Below, one piece after another: positions 5,613-12,922 of a stretch of DNA of 16,294 bases (positions are counted from its first letter, which is position 1; each line of letters begins with the position of its first letter). The notes beneath the pieces are model-generated. The model made no database searches, was not told the origin of the DNA, and saw only the letters and a list, made by a program, of their open reading frames with translations. The stretch is from the NCBI GenBank assembly GCA_026985615.1, contig JALSQD010000022.1, forward strand, positions 1 to 16,294, given 5' to 3'. The stretch comes from Thermaceae bacterium (GTDB lineage Bacteria; Deinococcota; Deinococci; Deinococcales; Marinithermaceae). The position numbers and the translations under genes are program-made.

Positions 5613-6803
5613 ATGGGTTCGCTGGCAAAAAAGCTGCGTGAAGCGCGCGAGCGCCTTGGCCTCACCCAGGTCGAGGTGGCGCAAGCTATCGGCGTTGTAC
5701 GAGAGTTGATATCGCTTTGGGAAAGCGGAAAACGTGTGCCAAGCCTTGCCTACATCCGGGACCTTGCCCGCTTATACGGTGTGGAGGAGGAAAGCCTGCT
5801 TGGTGAAGGACCGCTGAGGCCTGCGGAAACGGAGGGCTTCCACTTGCGAGGAGCACCCGCGCCCAACCTTGAGCTTCGAAGGTGGCTTGACTTTCTCAAC
5901 GCGTGGGCGGAGTTTTTGGAGGACCTTGGGGAAAAACCCAAGCCCCTTCGCCGCCCTCCAAGGGCTTTGGACAAAGGGGGAGCGTACACCGATCGTCGGT
6001 CGGTGGCTCAGCTTGCCGAGCAGGTACGGGCGTACTACGACCTTGGCCTGGATGCACTTCCCGACCTCTATGCCTTTCTGGACGAGCTTGGGGTTTTGGT
6101 TTATCGGGCGCCCCTAGAGCCGCTTGCAAAAAGCAAGATTTCGGGCGCTTTTTACAACCACCCGAAACTGGGCTGGTCGATCCTGGTCAATGTGGACACC
6201 ACCCCAGGGCGTCAGGCGTTCACCCTGGCCCACGAGTTTGCCCATGCGCTCTACCACTACCGCACCCCCGGAATCGTTAGCCGCAGCGACGAAAAACCTC
6301 CGATGGAACGTTTTGCCGACGCCTGGGCAGCTCACTTTTTGGTGCCCGGGAGAGCCATTCGCCAACAACTCAAAAGGTTGAACGGCGAAGCGAGGGTGCG
6401 CGATGCTTTCCAGGCCCTGTGGCTGGCTCGATACTTCCGCGTTAGCTACAACACCATACTGATTCGGTTACGGGTTGAGCGGCTCATTACCCCTGCCGAT
6501 TACGAGGAGTGGCGCTCCTACAGTGTCTCCGACTTGGCTCAGCGGCTTGGTTTGCCTGTGGAAGAGTACAAAGTCCCTGAGGCCAAGGCCCGGGGTTGGG
6601 ATCTAGAGCGCTACCCCCTCTCGGTTTTGGAAAAGGCCCGCCGCGCGATCGAAGGGGGACTGGCCTCGGTGGCTGAGGTAGCCGCTGTTTTGGATGTGGA
6701 CCGTACCACCCTGGAAATCGAGCTCCTGTCACCGCCCAAAAAGGAGCCGACCGATGTGCAAGCTCTTGAGGCAAGCGAGCTTGAGGATGTTCTTCCATTC
6801 TGA
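5613..6803 (+). CDS. Xre-HTH/ImmA-IrrE-like metallopeptidase fusion protein
   Basis: A 396-residue protein. Residues 4-60 form an Xre/Cro helix-turn-helix (LREARERLGLTQVEVAQAIG, then ISLWESGKRVPS). Residues about 130-260 form an ImmA/IrrE-like (DUF955/COG2856) zinc peptidase domain with HEFAH at 207-211 and a probable third ligand E232 in MERFADAWAAHFLVPG. The C-terminal 100 residues contain another helix-turn-helix-like stretch (SVAEVAAVLDVDRTTLEI, 352-369). Relatives cleave phage-type repressors (ImmA) or the DNA-damage repressor DdrO (IrrE/PprI). Single-chain Xre-COG2856 proteins are predicted antitoxins or regulators of adjacent toxin genes. I chose ATG at 5613 because GGAGGGGG lies just before it; the earlier ATG at 5541 lies inside the operator. 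The PIN gene follows after 12 bases. Confidence 0.85.
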   Translation: MGSLAKKLREARERLGLTQVEVAQAIGVVRELISLWESGKRVPSLAYIRDLARLYGVEEESLLGEGPLRPAETEGFHLRGAPAPNLELRRWLDFLNAWAEFLEDLGEKPKPLRRPPRALDKGGAYTDRRSVAQLAEQVRAYYDLGLDALPDLYAFLDELGVLVYRAPLEPLAKSKISGAFYNHPKLGWSILVNVDTTPGRQAFTLAHEFAHALYHYRTPGIVSRSDEKPPMERFADAWAAHFLVPGRAIRQQLKRLNGEARVRDAFQALWLARYFRVSYNTILIRLRVERLITPADYEEWRSYSVSDLAQRLGLPVEEYKVPEAKARGWDLERYPLSVLEKARRAIEGGLASVAEVAAVLDVDRTTLEIELLSPPKKEPTDVQALEASELEDVLPF

Positions 6804-6815
6804 GGGGGTGCAACT

Positions 6816-7421
6816 TTGGGAGAGGGCATTCTTGATCGACCGGCTATAGCCGATAACAGCGTGCTTGTGAACTTCGTCGATGCGGGTCAGGCGGAGCTTC
6901 TGTTTCGGATCGTTGGGGGCCCGGTATACGTGGCCCCCAGCGTTGTAGACCCGAGCGAGATTCCTCCTTTCCGAAGTCGCCCCCGTGCCGAGACGAACAG
7001 ATTCCTATATGAGCACGAGGGAAGCCCCGGGTTCTCAAAACGTTGGCATAGGCGATTAGCCTTCATTAAGGCCCAAGGCGTCCTCTGGCATCAGGCGCAG
7101 CTGGACCCGAGCTTGCTGACCAGGGCCCTTGACTACAAAAGGCGTTTTCGAAAGCTCAAACGCCGCGATGGGGACGTAGAGAGCCTGGTTTTGGCCGAAG
7201 CTAACGGTTGGATTTTGCTTTGTGACGATACCGCTCTATGCGAGGCTGCCCGGTCTTTGGGTGTAGTCGTGCACCGAACGTGTGGCCTGTTGCTTATGGC
7301 GGTCGAAGCCGGGTTTTTGACGTGCGCGGAGGCTGTTACGCTTTATAACACGATAATGATCGAGCAAAATCATTTTTATAGCCATGTTCGCATTGACCCC
7401 GATGGCTGCGGTTGCGGCTAG
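6816..7421 (+). CDS. PIN-like nuclease, putative toxin paired with the Xre-ImmA gene
   Basis: A 201-residue protein with the acidic positions expected of a PIN domain. D13 lies in IADNSVLVNF (first strand), E48 in VYVAPSVVDPSE, D120/E122 in RRDGDVESLVLAEANG, and D137/D138 in WILLCDDTALCEAARSLGV, followed by GLLLMAVEAGFL as in DUF3368-like proteins. PIN toxins are Mg-dependent RNases. An insertion at about 55-110, rich in basic and aromatic residues (KALDYKRRFRKLKRR-like), and a C-terminal tail ending CGCG are unlike a short VapC (about 130 residues). The start is TTG at 6816, with GAGGGGGTG six bases upstream. Twelve bases separate it from the Xre-ImmA stop, so they form one operon. It ends directly against the hsdS stop on the other strand. 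Toxin function is inferred from context. Confidence 0.7.
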   Translation: MGEGILDRPAIADNSVLVNFVDAGQAELLFRIVGGPVYVAPSVVDPSEIPPFRSRPRAETNRFLYEHEGSPGFSKRWHRRLAFIKAQGVLWHQAQLDPSLLTRALDYKRRFRKLKRRDGDVESLVLAEANGWILLCDDTALCEAARSLGVVVHRTCGLLLMAVEAGFLTCAEAVTLYNTIMIEQNHFYSHVRIDPDGCGCG

Positions 7422-8669
7422 CTAAACCCATCGTTCGGGTCGGAAGGCTTCTGCCAAAAGGGACTTCTCGAGTTGTTCCAGTACGACACGGCTCTCCTCC
7501 TGGGCTTTCTGGATGCGCCGGGCTTCTTCCTCGAAGGCCTCGATCTCTTCCACGATGCGGAGTTGGGTTTCGAGGGGGGGGAGGGGAAGGAGCTGGCCCA
7601 AAAAATCTCGAACTCGAAGATTTCTAAGCCCTGAGGTAGTGGCTTGGGCGCTTAGATAAATGGAGCGTGCTACGGGACTGTGAAGGTAATAGAGAAGGTA
7701 CCAGGGCTCTATCTTTGTTCTGTTTGACCTGAGTCGCAGCATAAAGTTTGAAAATAAATAAGTTCTCCCATCCTGTGGATCTTGAAAAATGGCTGGCCAA
7801 CCGACTAAGTGTGGACTCCCGCTCGATTTGTTTATAAGAATGTCCCCGGTCTGCAACTTATAATTTTCGATCTGCTTAACATTTACAGTTCTCACAGAAG
7901 CATTCTCGGGCTTGATGGAAAGCCCATCGATCTCTGTTGAACGCACAATCGGGAATCCTTGAGCAGGACTTGATGCTTCTGGGCCCCAAACACCAGTTTT
8001 GTGTTGAACTACATCCCCCAACCTTACCCACCGCCACCCCTCCTTCTCCGCCCGGCCGAAGACTTCGGCCAGCTTAGCAGGCAGGAGGGCGGCAGCTTCG
8101 CGCTCGGTCTCGGCGTGGTGCTCCTTTATGGCCTGCAAATGTGAGAAGGCCTCGTCCAGCCAGGCCACAATGCGGCGTTGGGTTTCGAGGGGAGGTAAAA
8201 GCACTTCAAGACTTCGAAGCATGGTTAAGTTGATGTTGTCTTGAGCCATTCCTCGCCCTCTGTTCGCCATTTGAGGGCCAGCGAACTGCAAATGGTGAGC
8301 CAGATACTGCGTGTCAAGCGATTCGGAAATATTGAAAATGCCTGCGATTGCCTGATTCGTGGCAGCCTCTATATTGAGGATTGCTACTTTACCAATTGTT
8401 GCAAATATCGTGAAGAGTATCGTTCCTACAGGGAACAGCTTGGCGCTAGAAGAGGTTAGACCTTCTTCGGTTATCGTTTCCTCGGTAGAGGAAACGTGGA
8501 GAGAGGTGATGTCCGATATTTTAACCCACGGGATATCGCCTCCCCAATAGCTGGGGTTCCCGCGTCTAGGAGTTCCGCCGCTTTTTACCGTTGCTATTTC
8601 CCCCAACCTCACCCACCGCCACCCCTCGGGCAGCGGGTCCCCGGGGCGCAAAGGCGTGCGGGCGGTCAT
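7422..8669 (-). CDS. hsdS: Type I restriction-modification specificity subunit HsdS
   Basis: A 415-residue specificity subunit with the usual two-fold internal repeat. Target recognition domain 1 covers about residues 15-155, the central conserved helix about 158-205, domain 2 about 211-360 and the terminal helix about 363-410. The repeats are visible as GWRWVRLG at 16-23 and 211-218, and LPPLETQxRIV at 158-168 and 363-373, each followed by a coiled coil. HsdS positions the M2R2S complex on a bipartite recognition sequence that cannot be read from the protein. The ATG overlaps the hsdM stop (ATGA), and this is the last gene of the operon. Its stop abuts the PIN gene stop with no gap and no clear terminator hairpin between. 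Confidence 0.95.
   Translation of the reverse strand: MTARTPLRPGDPLPEGWRWVRLGEIATVKSGGTPRRGNPSYWGGDIPWVKISDITSLHVSSTEETITEEGLTSSSAKLFPVGTILFTIFATIGKVAILNIEAATNQAIAGIFNISESLDTQYLAHHLQFAGPQMANRGRGMAQDNINLTMLRSLEVLLPPLETQRRIVAWLDEAFSHLQAIKEHHAETEREAAALLPAKLAEVFGRAEKEGWRWVRLGDVVQHKTGVWGPEASSPAQGFPIVRSTEIDGLSIKPENASVRTVNVKQIENYKLQTGDILINKSSGSPHLVGWPAIFQDPQDGRTYLFSNFMLRLRSNRTKIEPWYLLYYLHSPVARSIYLSAQATTSGLRNLRVRDFLGQLLPLPPLETQLRIVEEIEAFEEEARRIQKAQEESRVVLEQLEKSLLAEAFRPERWV
7550..7577. repeat. hsdS internal DNA repeat B, copy 1
   Basis: These 28 bases match 8165-8192 with two mismatches; the core is GTTGGGTTTCGAGGGG. They encode the start of the second conserved helix (LPPLETQ region) of HsdS. Confidence 0.75.
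8015..8042. repeat. hsdS internal DNA repeat A, copy 1
   Basis: These 28 bases match 8600-8627 with one mismatch; the core is ACCCACCGCCACCCCTC. They encode the WRWVRLG entry of the second recognition domain. Confidence 0.8.
8165..8192. repeat. hsdS internal DNA repeat B, copy 2
   Basis: Partner of 7550-7577, 615 bases apart, encoding the start of the central conserved helix (LPPLETQRRIV). Confidence 0.75.
8600..8627. repeat. hsdS internal DNA repeat A, copy 2
   Basis: Partner of 8015-8042, 585 bases apart, encoding WRWVRLG at the entry of the first recognition domain. Confidence 0.8.
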
Positions 8670-10159
8670 TTTGCCTCCCCTTCTGGCTCCACCAGCTCCA
8701 GGAGGTCGCCTATGCTGTCCAAAATCGCCTCGTGTTGGGTTTTGAGCCGGCGCAGGAGAATTGCGGGCGGTTCATGCTCCAGCTGTTCTTTGGGGTTGGG
8801 GTTGTAGTGGGCGGCCGTGAGGTTGTAGCCCGCCTCGCGGATTTGATCGAGGGTCGCGGTCCAGCTCTTCTCCGTGGTGGCGGCTTCCTGCCAGCCCTCC
8901 TTTTGGGGCTTCACCCACTCCCGCCAAAGCCTGAGGGACTCGGGAAGGTCGTTTTCCGGAATGGGCCGCCGGGTCTGCGTGAGGCTGAATCCGTCGGCCT
9001 GCACGTCGAAAAACCAAACCACGCCGGTAACTTCCTCACCGGGTTGGGGTTTTTCTACGTAGAGGATATTGGTCTTAACTCCGGCGTAGGGCAAGAAGAC
9101 CCCGGGCGGCAGGCTGATCACTGCGCGGACACGGTTTCGTTCCAGCAGTTCCTTTCGAATTTTCTCGATCATCCCACCGCGGAAGAGCATTCCCTCGGGT
9201 AAGATCACCGCGGCCCGTCCTCCGGGCGCCAGCGAACGCAAAATGTGCTGCAAGAAAAGGGCCTCGGTGGCTGCCGTGGGGTAGGGGAAGTTTTGCTGAA
9301 CGCTTTTATGCTCCTTGCCTCCGAAGGGGGGATTGGTGAGGATCAGGCTGTGACGCGGCAGGGAGGGGTCCAGGACGTTGATGGTAAGCGTGTTGCCCAC
9401 GTGCACGTTGGCTTCGGTTAAGCCGTGCAATAGGAGGTTCATGAGGCCAAGCAAGTAAGTAAGGGGCTTTTTCTCCCGGCCCGAAAAGCGACGCTGCAAG
9501 ACGCGGTAGTCTTCCCCCGAAAGCCCTTCGCCATAACGTTCACGCAACCACTCAAAGGCACCCACCAAAAAACCGCCGGTGCCCATGCCCGGGTCGTAAA
9601 CGGTGTCTTCGGGTACGGGCTCGGCCATCTCCACCATGAAGCGCACCAGGTGCCTCGGGGTATAGAACTCCCCGGCGAGGCCTGCTGCGTTGCCCATCTC
9701 TTTGAGCAGTTCCTCGTAGACCATGGAGAGGGCGTAGACGTCTTCTGCGTTGAAGAAGTCGATGCGGTCGATCACCTGAATAACGTCTTTAAGAGTGTAC
9801 CCGGAGCGGGTGTGGGGCCGGCCCAAGGCCTGGAAAACGGTGCGGATGCGCTCGCGCTCTGCGTTCCCTTGCAGGCGTTGCAGGTAGGGAAAGAGCTTGG
9901 TGTTCACAAAGTCCATGAGCGGTTCTCCGGTGAGGTCGCCCTTGGCCCAGCGGCCCCAGCGGTAGTTCTCTTCCAAAATGGGTGTGTAGGTCCTGCCCGC
10001 AAGCTCCGCTTCAATGCGGTGATTTTCCTCAAGAGCGTCAAGGCTTTTCAAGAAAAGAAGCCAGGCGATTTCTTCGATGTACTCGATCACCCCTAACCCA
10101 TCCCGACGCAGGAGGTCGGTGGCTCGGCCGATCAGGTTTTGAAGTTCCTCGCGTGTCAT
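8666..10159 (-). CDS. hsdM: Type I restriction-modification methyltransferase subunit HsdM
   Basis: A 497-residue N6-adenine DNA methylase. The N-terminal HsdM helical domain covers about residues 1-130. GEFYTPRHLVRFMVE (163-177) leads into the catalytic domain. Motif I is DPGMGTGGF (189-197), which binds S-adenosylmethionine, and motif IV is NPPF (276-279), the N6-adenine active site. The length is typical. With HsdS it methylates host recognition sites, and with HsdR it forms the restriction complex. ATG at 10159 has GGAGG six bases upstream. The gene follows hsdR by 15 bases and overlaps hsdS by four, so methylase and specificity subunit are made together. No motif residue appears to be missing. 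Confidence 0.96.
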   Translation of the reverse strand: MTREELQNLIGRATDLLRRDGLGVIEYIEEIAWLLFLKSLDALEENHRIEAELAGRTYTPILEENYRWGRWAKGDLTGEPLMDFVNTKLFPYLQRLQGNAERERIRTVFQALGRPHTRSGYTLKDVIQVIDRIDFFNAEDVYALSMVYEELLKEMGNAAGLAGEFYTPRHLVRFMVEMAEPVPEDTVYDPGMGTGGFLVGAFEWLRERYGEGLSGEDYRVLQRRFSGREKKPLTYLLGLMNLLLHGLTEANVHVGNTLTINVLDPSLPRHSLILTNPPFGGKEHKSVQQNFPYPTAATEALFLQHILRSLAPGGRAAVILPEGMLFRGGMIEKIRKELLERNRVRAVISLPPGVFLPYAGVKTNILYVEKPQPGEEVTGVVWFFDVQADGFSLTQTRRPIPENDLPESLRLWREWVKPQKEGWQEAATTEKSWTATLDQIREAGYNLTAAHYNPNPKEQLEHEPPAILLRRLKTQHEAILDSIGDLLELVEPEGEAK

Positions 10160-10174
10160 AAGGTTCCTCCAGTT

Positions 10175-12406
10175 CTAGGCATAGAGCGCATGCTCGATTT
10201 CGGCAACGGCCTTGCGGAACTCCTCGAGGCTTCCGAATCGACGGACGATTCCCGCAGGACCACCAAAGCGGTCGAGGGGCGGGGTGCTGAGGGTTTTGGG
10301 GTCTTCCAGCGCCTCCAGCCCCAGGGACCGGTACTTTTCCAAGAGTGCCTCCAAGACCTCGCGGGCCTCGGGGCCGTATTTTTCGAGGAGCGCCTGACGC
10401 TTATTCCTGAGCGCTAGAACCCGGTCTTCCCGAAGACGCAGGGGCTGGCCGTAGGCCAGGTGCAAAAGCAGATCGTAGGGATCGGCTTCTTCCGCGCTCA
10501 CCAAGAGCGCAAGGGCCTCTATAGGAATGCCCCGCTCCCGCAGAACCTGCAAAACCATCTCGCGCTTTTCGCGGTCTCTCCAGAGCACGGCCAGGGCGTC
10601 GGGAGGGGGCAGGACTTCGGCGAGCACCTCTTTGGCGTAGTTGATGTAGGCCTTTAGGTCCAGGCGCCGACCATCCGAAGCTAGCTCAAAGTAGGTCTCG
10701 TCGGCGATGTAGACGGTGACGCCCTCGAGGACCCGCTTTCGGGTGGGGGCAGGCTCCTTTTCCTCGAATTTTGGGGATACCTCTGAAACCACGGCCCTGG
10801 TGTCTCCTGCCCCTTCCTTGACTTCCTTCACGATTTCCGGCTCGCCCAACCAGTCGGGGTCTTTAAACCGCTCGGTAGCGCCGGTGTAGTCGATGATGTT
10901 GAACGAGAGCTTGCCAGGGGCTAACCGGGAGCCCCGCCCCAAAATCTGTTTGAAGACCACCTGGCTGCCTACGGGGCGAAGAAAAACGATGTTCCTGGCC
11001 TTGGGAACGTCGACACCGGTGGTGAGGATGTCCACGCTGGTGGCTACCACCGGAGTGGGGGATTCGGGGTCCTGGAAGCGACTGAGTAGGCTCCGGGCTT
11101 CGGTGTCTTCGGATACGATGGCCGCTGCGTAGTCGGGTAGATCGACCAATTGGGCGGCTTCGTTTTGGATGAGGCGGGCCATCTCCCGGGCATGCTCCTG
11201 GTCCACGCAAAAGACCATGGTCCGCTCGGTGAGGGTACCCGTAGCCTGCAGCGTGCGCACCAGGTGCTTGGCGATCTGGCGATTGCGATCCGGAACCCGA
11301 ATGACCCGTTCAAAGTCCTTGGTGGTGTAAAGTTTGCCTTCGTCTTCCACCCAGAGGCCTTCCTTGTCGATGTTGGTTCGCACCTGGTAGACCCGATAAG
11401 CCGCCAGGTACCCATCGGCAATTCCATCGGCCAGGCTGTAACGGTAGACGGGTTCGCCGAAGTAGGCGTAGGTGTCGATGTTGTCATCGCGTTTGGGGGT
11501 GGCGGTGAGCCCGAGGTGCACGGCGGAGCCGAAGTGGTCGAGAATGTCCCTCCAGGTGCCGTATCCGGAGCGGTGGGCCTCGTCCACAATGACAAGATCG
11601 AAAAAGTTGGGCGGGAGGCGCTTGTAGGTGGGCGGGTCGCCGGCGTAGAGCGACTGATAAATCGAAAAGTAGATTGACCGGCTCTTAAGGTCGTCGCCGG
11701 CCTCGAGGATGCGCCGGGCTTCGCCGAAGGGCTCGAAGGCCCCGTAAGCCTGGTCCCGAAGAATGATGCGGTCGGCCAGAAAAAGCACCCGCTTCACTCG
11801 CTTGGTGTGGTAGAGCTTCCACGCGACCTGAAAGGCGATAAAGGTTTTCCCCGTGCCGGTGGCCAGTGTAAGCAAGACGCGTTTCTGCCCCTGGAGAATG
11901 GTCGCCAGTGCCGCTTGTATGGCTCGTTCCTGGTAGTAGCGGGGTCTCTTTCCCCCCTCGGTGTAGTAGGGGAAGAGCAAGGGATTGGTTTCGGGATCCC
12001 GGGTCGCAGGGTGCCCGGCTTCCTCGAGGCGGCGCCACAGCTCTTCTGGGGCAGGGAAGCGGTGGAGTTCGCGATAGGTGTTGGTGTCGAAATCGAACTC
12101 GATGACCCCTTTCCCGTTCGTACTGTAGGCAAAGCGCACGCCGAGGCGCCGGGCATACGCCTTGGCTTGCTGAATGCCTGCATCCGGCTCTTCTTCGTCG
12201 GATTTGGCTTCCACCACCGCGATGGGTAAACCCTGGTAGCGAAGGAGGTAGTCGGCCTTGCGGGGTTTATCCTGGAAGTCCCCTAGCTCCCTCGCGTGGA
12301 TACGCCCTTGGCTGATGGTGTACTCTCGTTCGATCAGATCTTCGTTCCAGCCGGAGGCATGGAGGATGGGATCGATCAGTTTGGCGCGCGTGTCGGCTTC
12401 ATTCAT
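10175..12406 (-). CDS. hsdR: Type I restriction endonuclease subunit HsdR
   Basis: A 743-residue restriction and translocation subunit. The N-terminal nuclease domain has the PD-(D/E)XK signature D52...E66-A-K68 (KADYLLRYQGLPIAVVEAK). The SF2 motor follows, with Walker A TGTGKT (183-188), DEAH at 275-278, motif III TATP (301-304) and motif VI QILGRGSRL. The C-terminal part (about 560-743) resembles the EcoEI-type HsdR C-terminal domain that docks on the methylase. All catalytic motifs are intact, so the system should restrict. The ATG at 12406 has no Shine-Dalgarno site; a TATAAA box (12424-12419) lies about a dozen bases upstream, implying a very short leader. It is the first gene of hsdR-hsdM-hsdS, an order in which restriction precedes modification and therefore may need control at entry into a new host. 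Confidence 0.96.
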   Translation of the reverse strand: MNEADTRAKLIDPILHASGWNEDLIEREYTISQGRIHARELGDFQDKPRKADYLLRYQGLPIAVVEAKSDEEEPDAGIQQAKAYARRLGVRFAYSTNGKGVIEFDFDTNTYRELHRFPAPEELWRRLEEAGHPATRDPETNPLLFPYYTEGGKRPRYYQERAIQAALATILQGQKRVLLTLATGTGKTFIAFQVAWKLYHTKRVKRVLFLADRIILRDQAYGAFEPFGEARRILEAGDDLKSRSIYFSIYQSLYAGDPPTYKRLPPNFFDLVIVDEAHRSGYGTWRDILDHFGSAVHLGLTATPKRDDNIDTYAYFGEPVYRYSLADGIADGYLAAYRVYQVRTNIDKEGLWVEDEGKLYTTKDFERVIRVPDRNRQIAKHLVRTLQATGTLTERTMVFCVDQEHAREMARLIQNEAAQLVDLPDYAAAIVSEDTEARSLLSRFQDPESPTPVVATSVDILTTGVDVPKARNIVFLRPVGSQVVFKQILGRGSRLAPGKLSFNIIDYTGATERFKDPDWLGEPEIVKEVKEGAGDTRAVVSEVSPKFEEKEPAPTRKRVLEGVTVYIADETYFELASDGRRLDLKAYINYAKEVLAEVLPPPDALAVLWRDREKREMVLQVLRERGIPIEALALLVSAEEADPYDLLLHLAYGQPLRLREDRVLALRNKRQALLEKYGPEAREVLEALLEKYRSLGLEALEDPKTLSTPPLDRFGGPAGIVRRFGSLEEFRKAVAEIEHALYA

Positions 12407-12414
12407 GCATAAGA

Positions 12415-12460
12415 GCAGTTTATAGCATTAAAGTCGATCGCAAGCGCAATTTTAAACTGC
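12415..12460. promoter_or_regulatory. hsdR promoter region flanked by an 8-bp inverted repeat
   Basis: GCAGTTTA (12415-12422) and TAAACTGC (12453-12460) are perfect inverted copies 30 bases apart. The first arm overlaps TATAAA (minus strand 12424-12419), the best -10 box for hsdR. The arms could bind a regulator dimer, or flank an insertion junction. The only candidate -35 (TTGCGC, minus 12449-12444) is spaced 19 bases, slightly long. Confidence 0.4.
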
Positions 12461-12616
12461 CGAATGTTTTATTACTTCTAGACTATCGATCGTGACGATA
12501 AAATATATACGGCTAGTGAATCGCTCGTAAAGTGAAGGCGCGTTTGGGGCTGCGGAGAGCCCTCCGGCGGCGTAGCTCAACCACAGCACGCGCCGGTAGC
12601 GTAACGTAGGTTTCAT
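12452..12616 (-). pseudogene. Truncated N-terminal gene fragment at the island edge
   Basis: A 54-codon minus-strand frame starts with ATG at 12616 behind a near-ideal ribosome-binding site (GGAGGT at 12628-12623, six-base spacer). It reads MKPTLRYRRVLWLSYAAGGL, then SAAPNAPSLYERFTSR, GC-rich and protein-like. It then turns abruptly AT-rich (IYFIVTIDSLEVIKHSAV) from about 12520 and stops inside the hsdR inverted repeat. The best reading is the start of a chromosomal gene cut by the arriving island, with the last 18 or so residues from island DNA. The residues LWLSYAAGGLSAAP could begin a membrane segment. It might instead be a real small protein; no family is recognised. Confidence 0.45.
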
Positions 12617-12885
12617 TTGATGACCTCCGGCTGCAAGTGCGCCTCGCACGCACCGTGTCCGAAATTGTTCAAAAAGGGGAGCTAAAGGTTAAAGCCGCCC
12701 GCGGTTCGCCGTCCACGCCGGCCAGCCGAGACGCAAGGCGGAGGCGCGGAACCAACGGTCCGAGCCGGCCGGCCGAGTCGGGCCTTGCGGGCGGTCTGCT
12801 TACTTGTGGCGCATTCTGGGCATACCAGGGCTACCTTTCGGAGCTAGTTTAGCACCCTCGGCCAGCGTTGCACGCACGGCGGCAG
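12617..12885. other. Gene-free stretch upstream of prfB
   Basis: Apart from the ribosome-binding site of the truncated gene and, further right, the prfB promoter, I see no supported gene here. A plus-strand frame (12637-12852) is open but has low-complexity composition and no ribosome-binding site. Several GGCC-rich palindromes occur around 12755-12775, as expected from the base composition. Confidence 0.4.
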
Positions 12886-12914
12886 GTGACGGAACCGGAC
12901 ATCCCTGCTAGACT
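12886..12914 (+). promoter_or_regulatory. prfB promoter
   Basis: GTGACG (12886-12891, four of six to TTGACA) and TAGACT (12909-12914) are separated by 17 bases, a standard housekeeping-sigma layout. The ATG of prfB begins eight bases after the -10 box, so the transcript would start at or a base or two before the start codon. Confidence 0.6.
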
Positions 12915-12922
12915 GAGGGGCC

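Noticed and set aside
12637..12852. 71-codon plus-strand frame upstream of prfB.
   Set aside because: No ribosome-binding site or family resemblance; Arg/Ala/Pro-rich composition.
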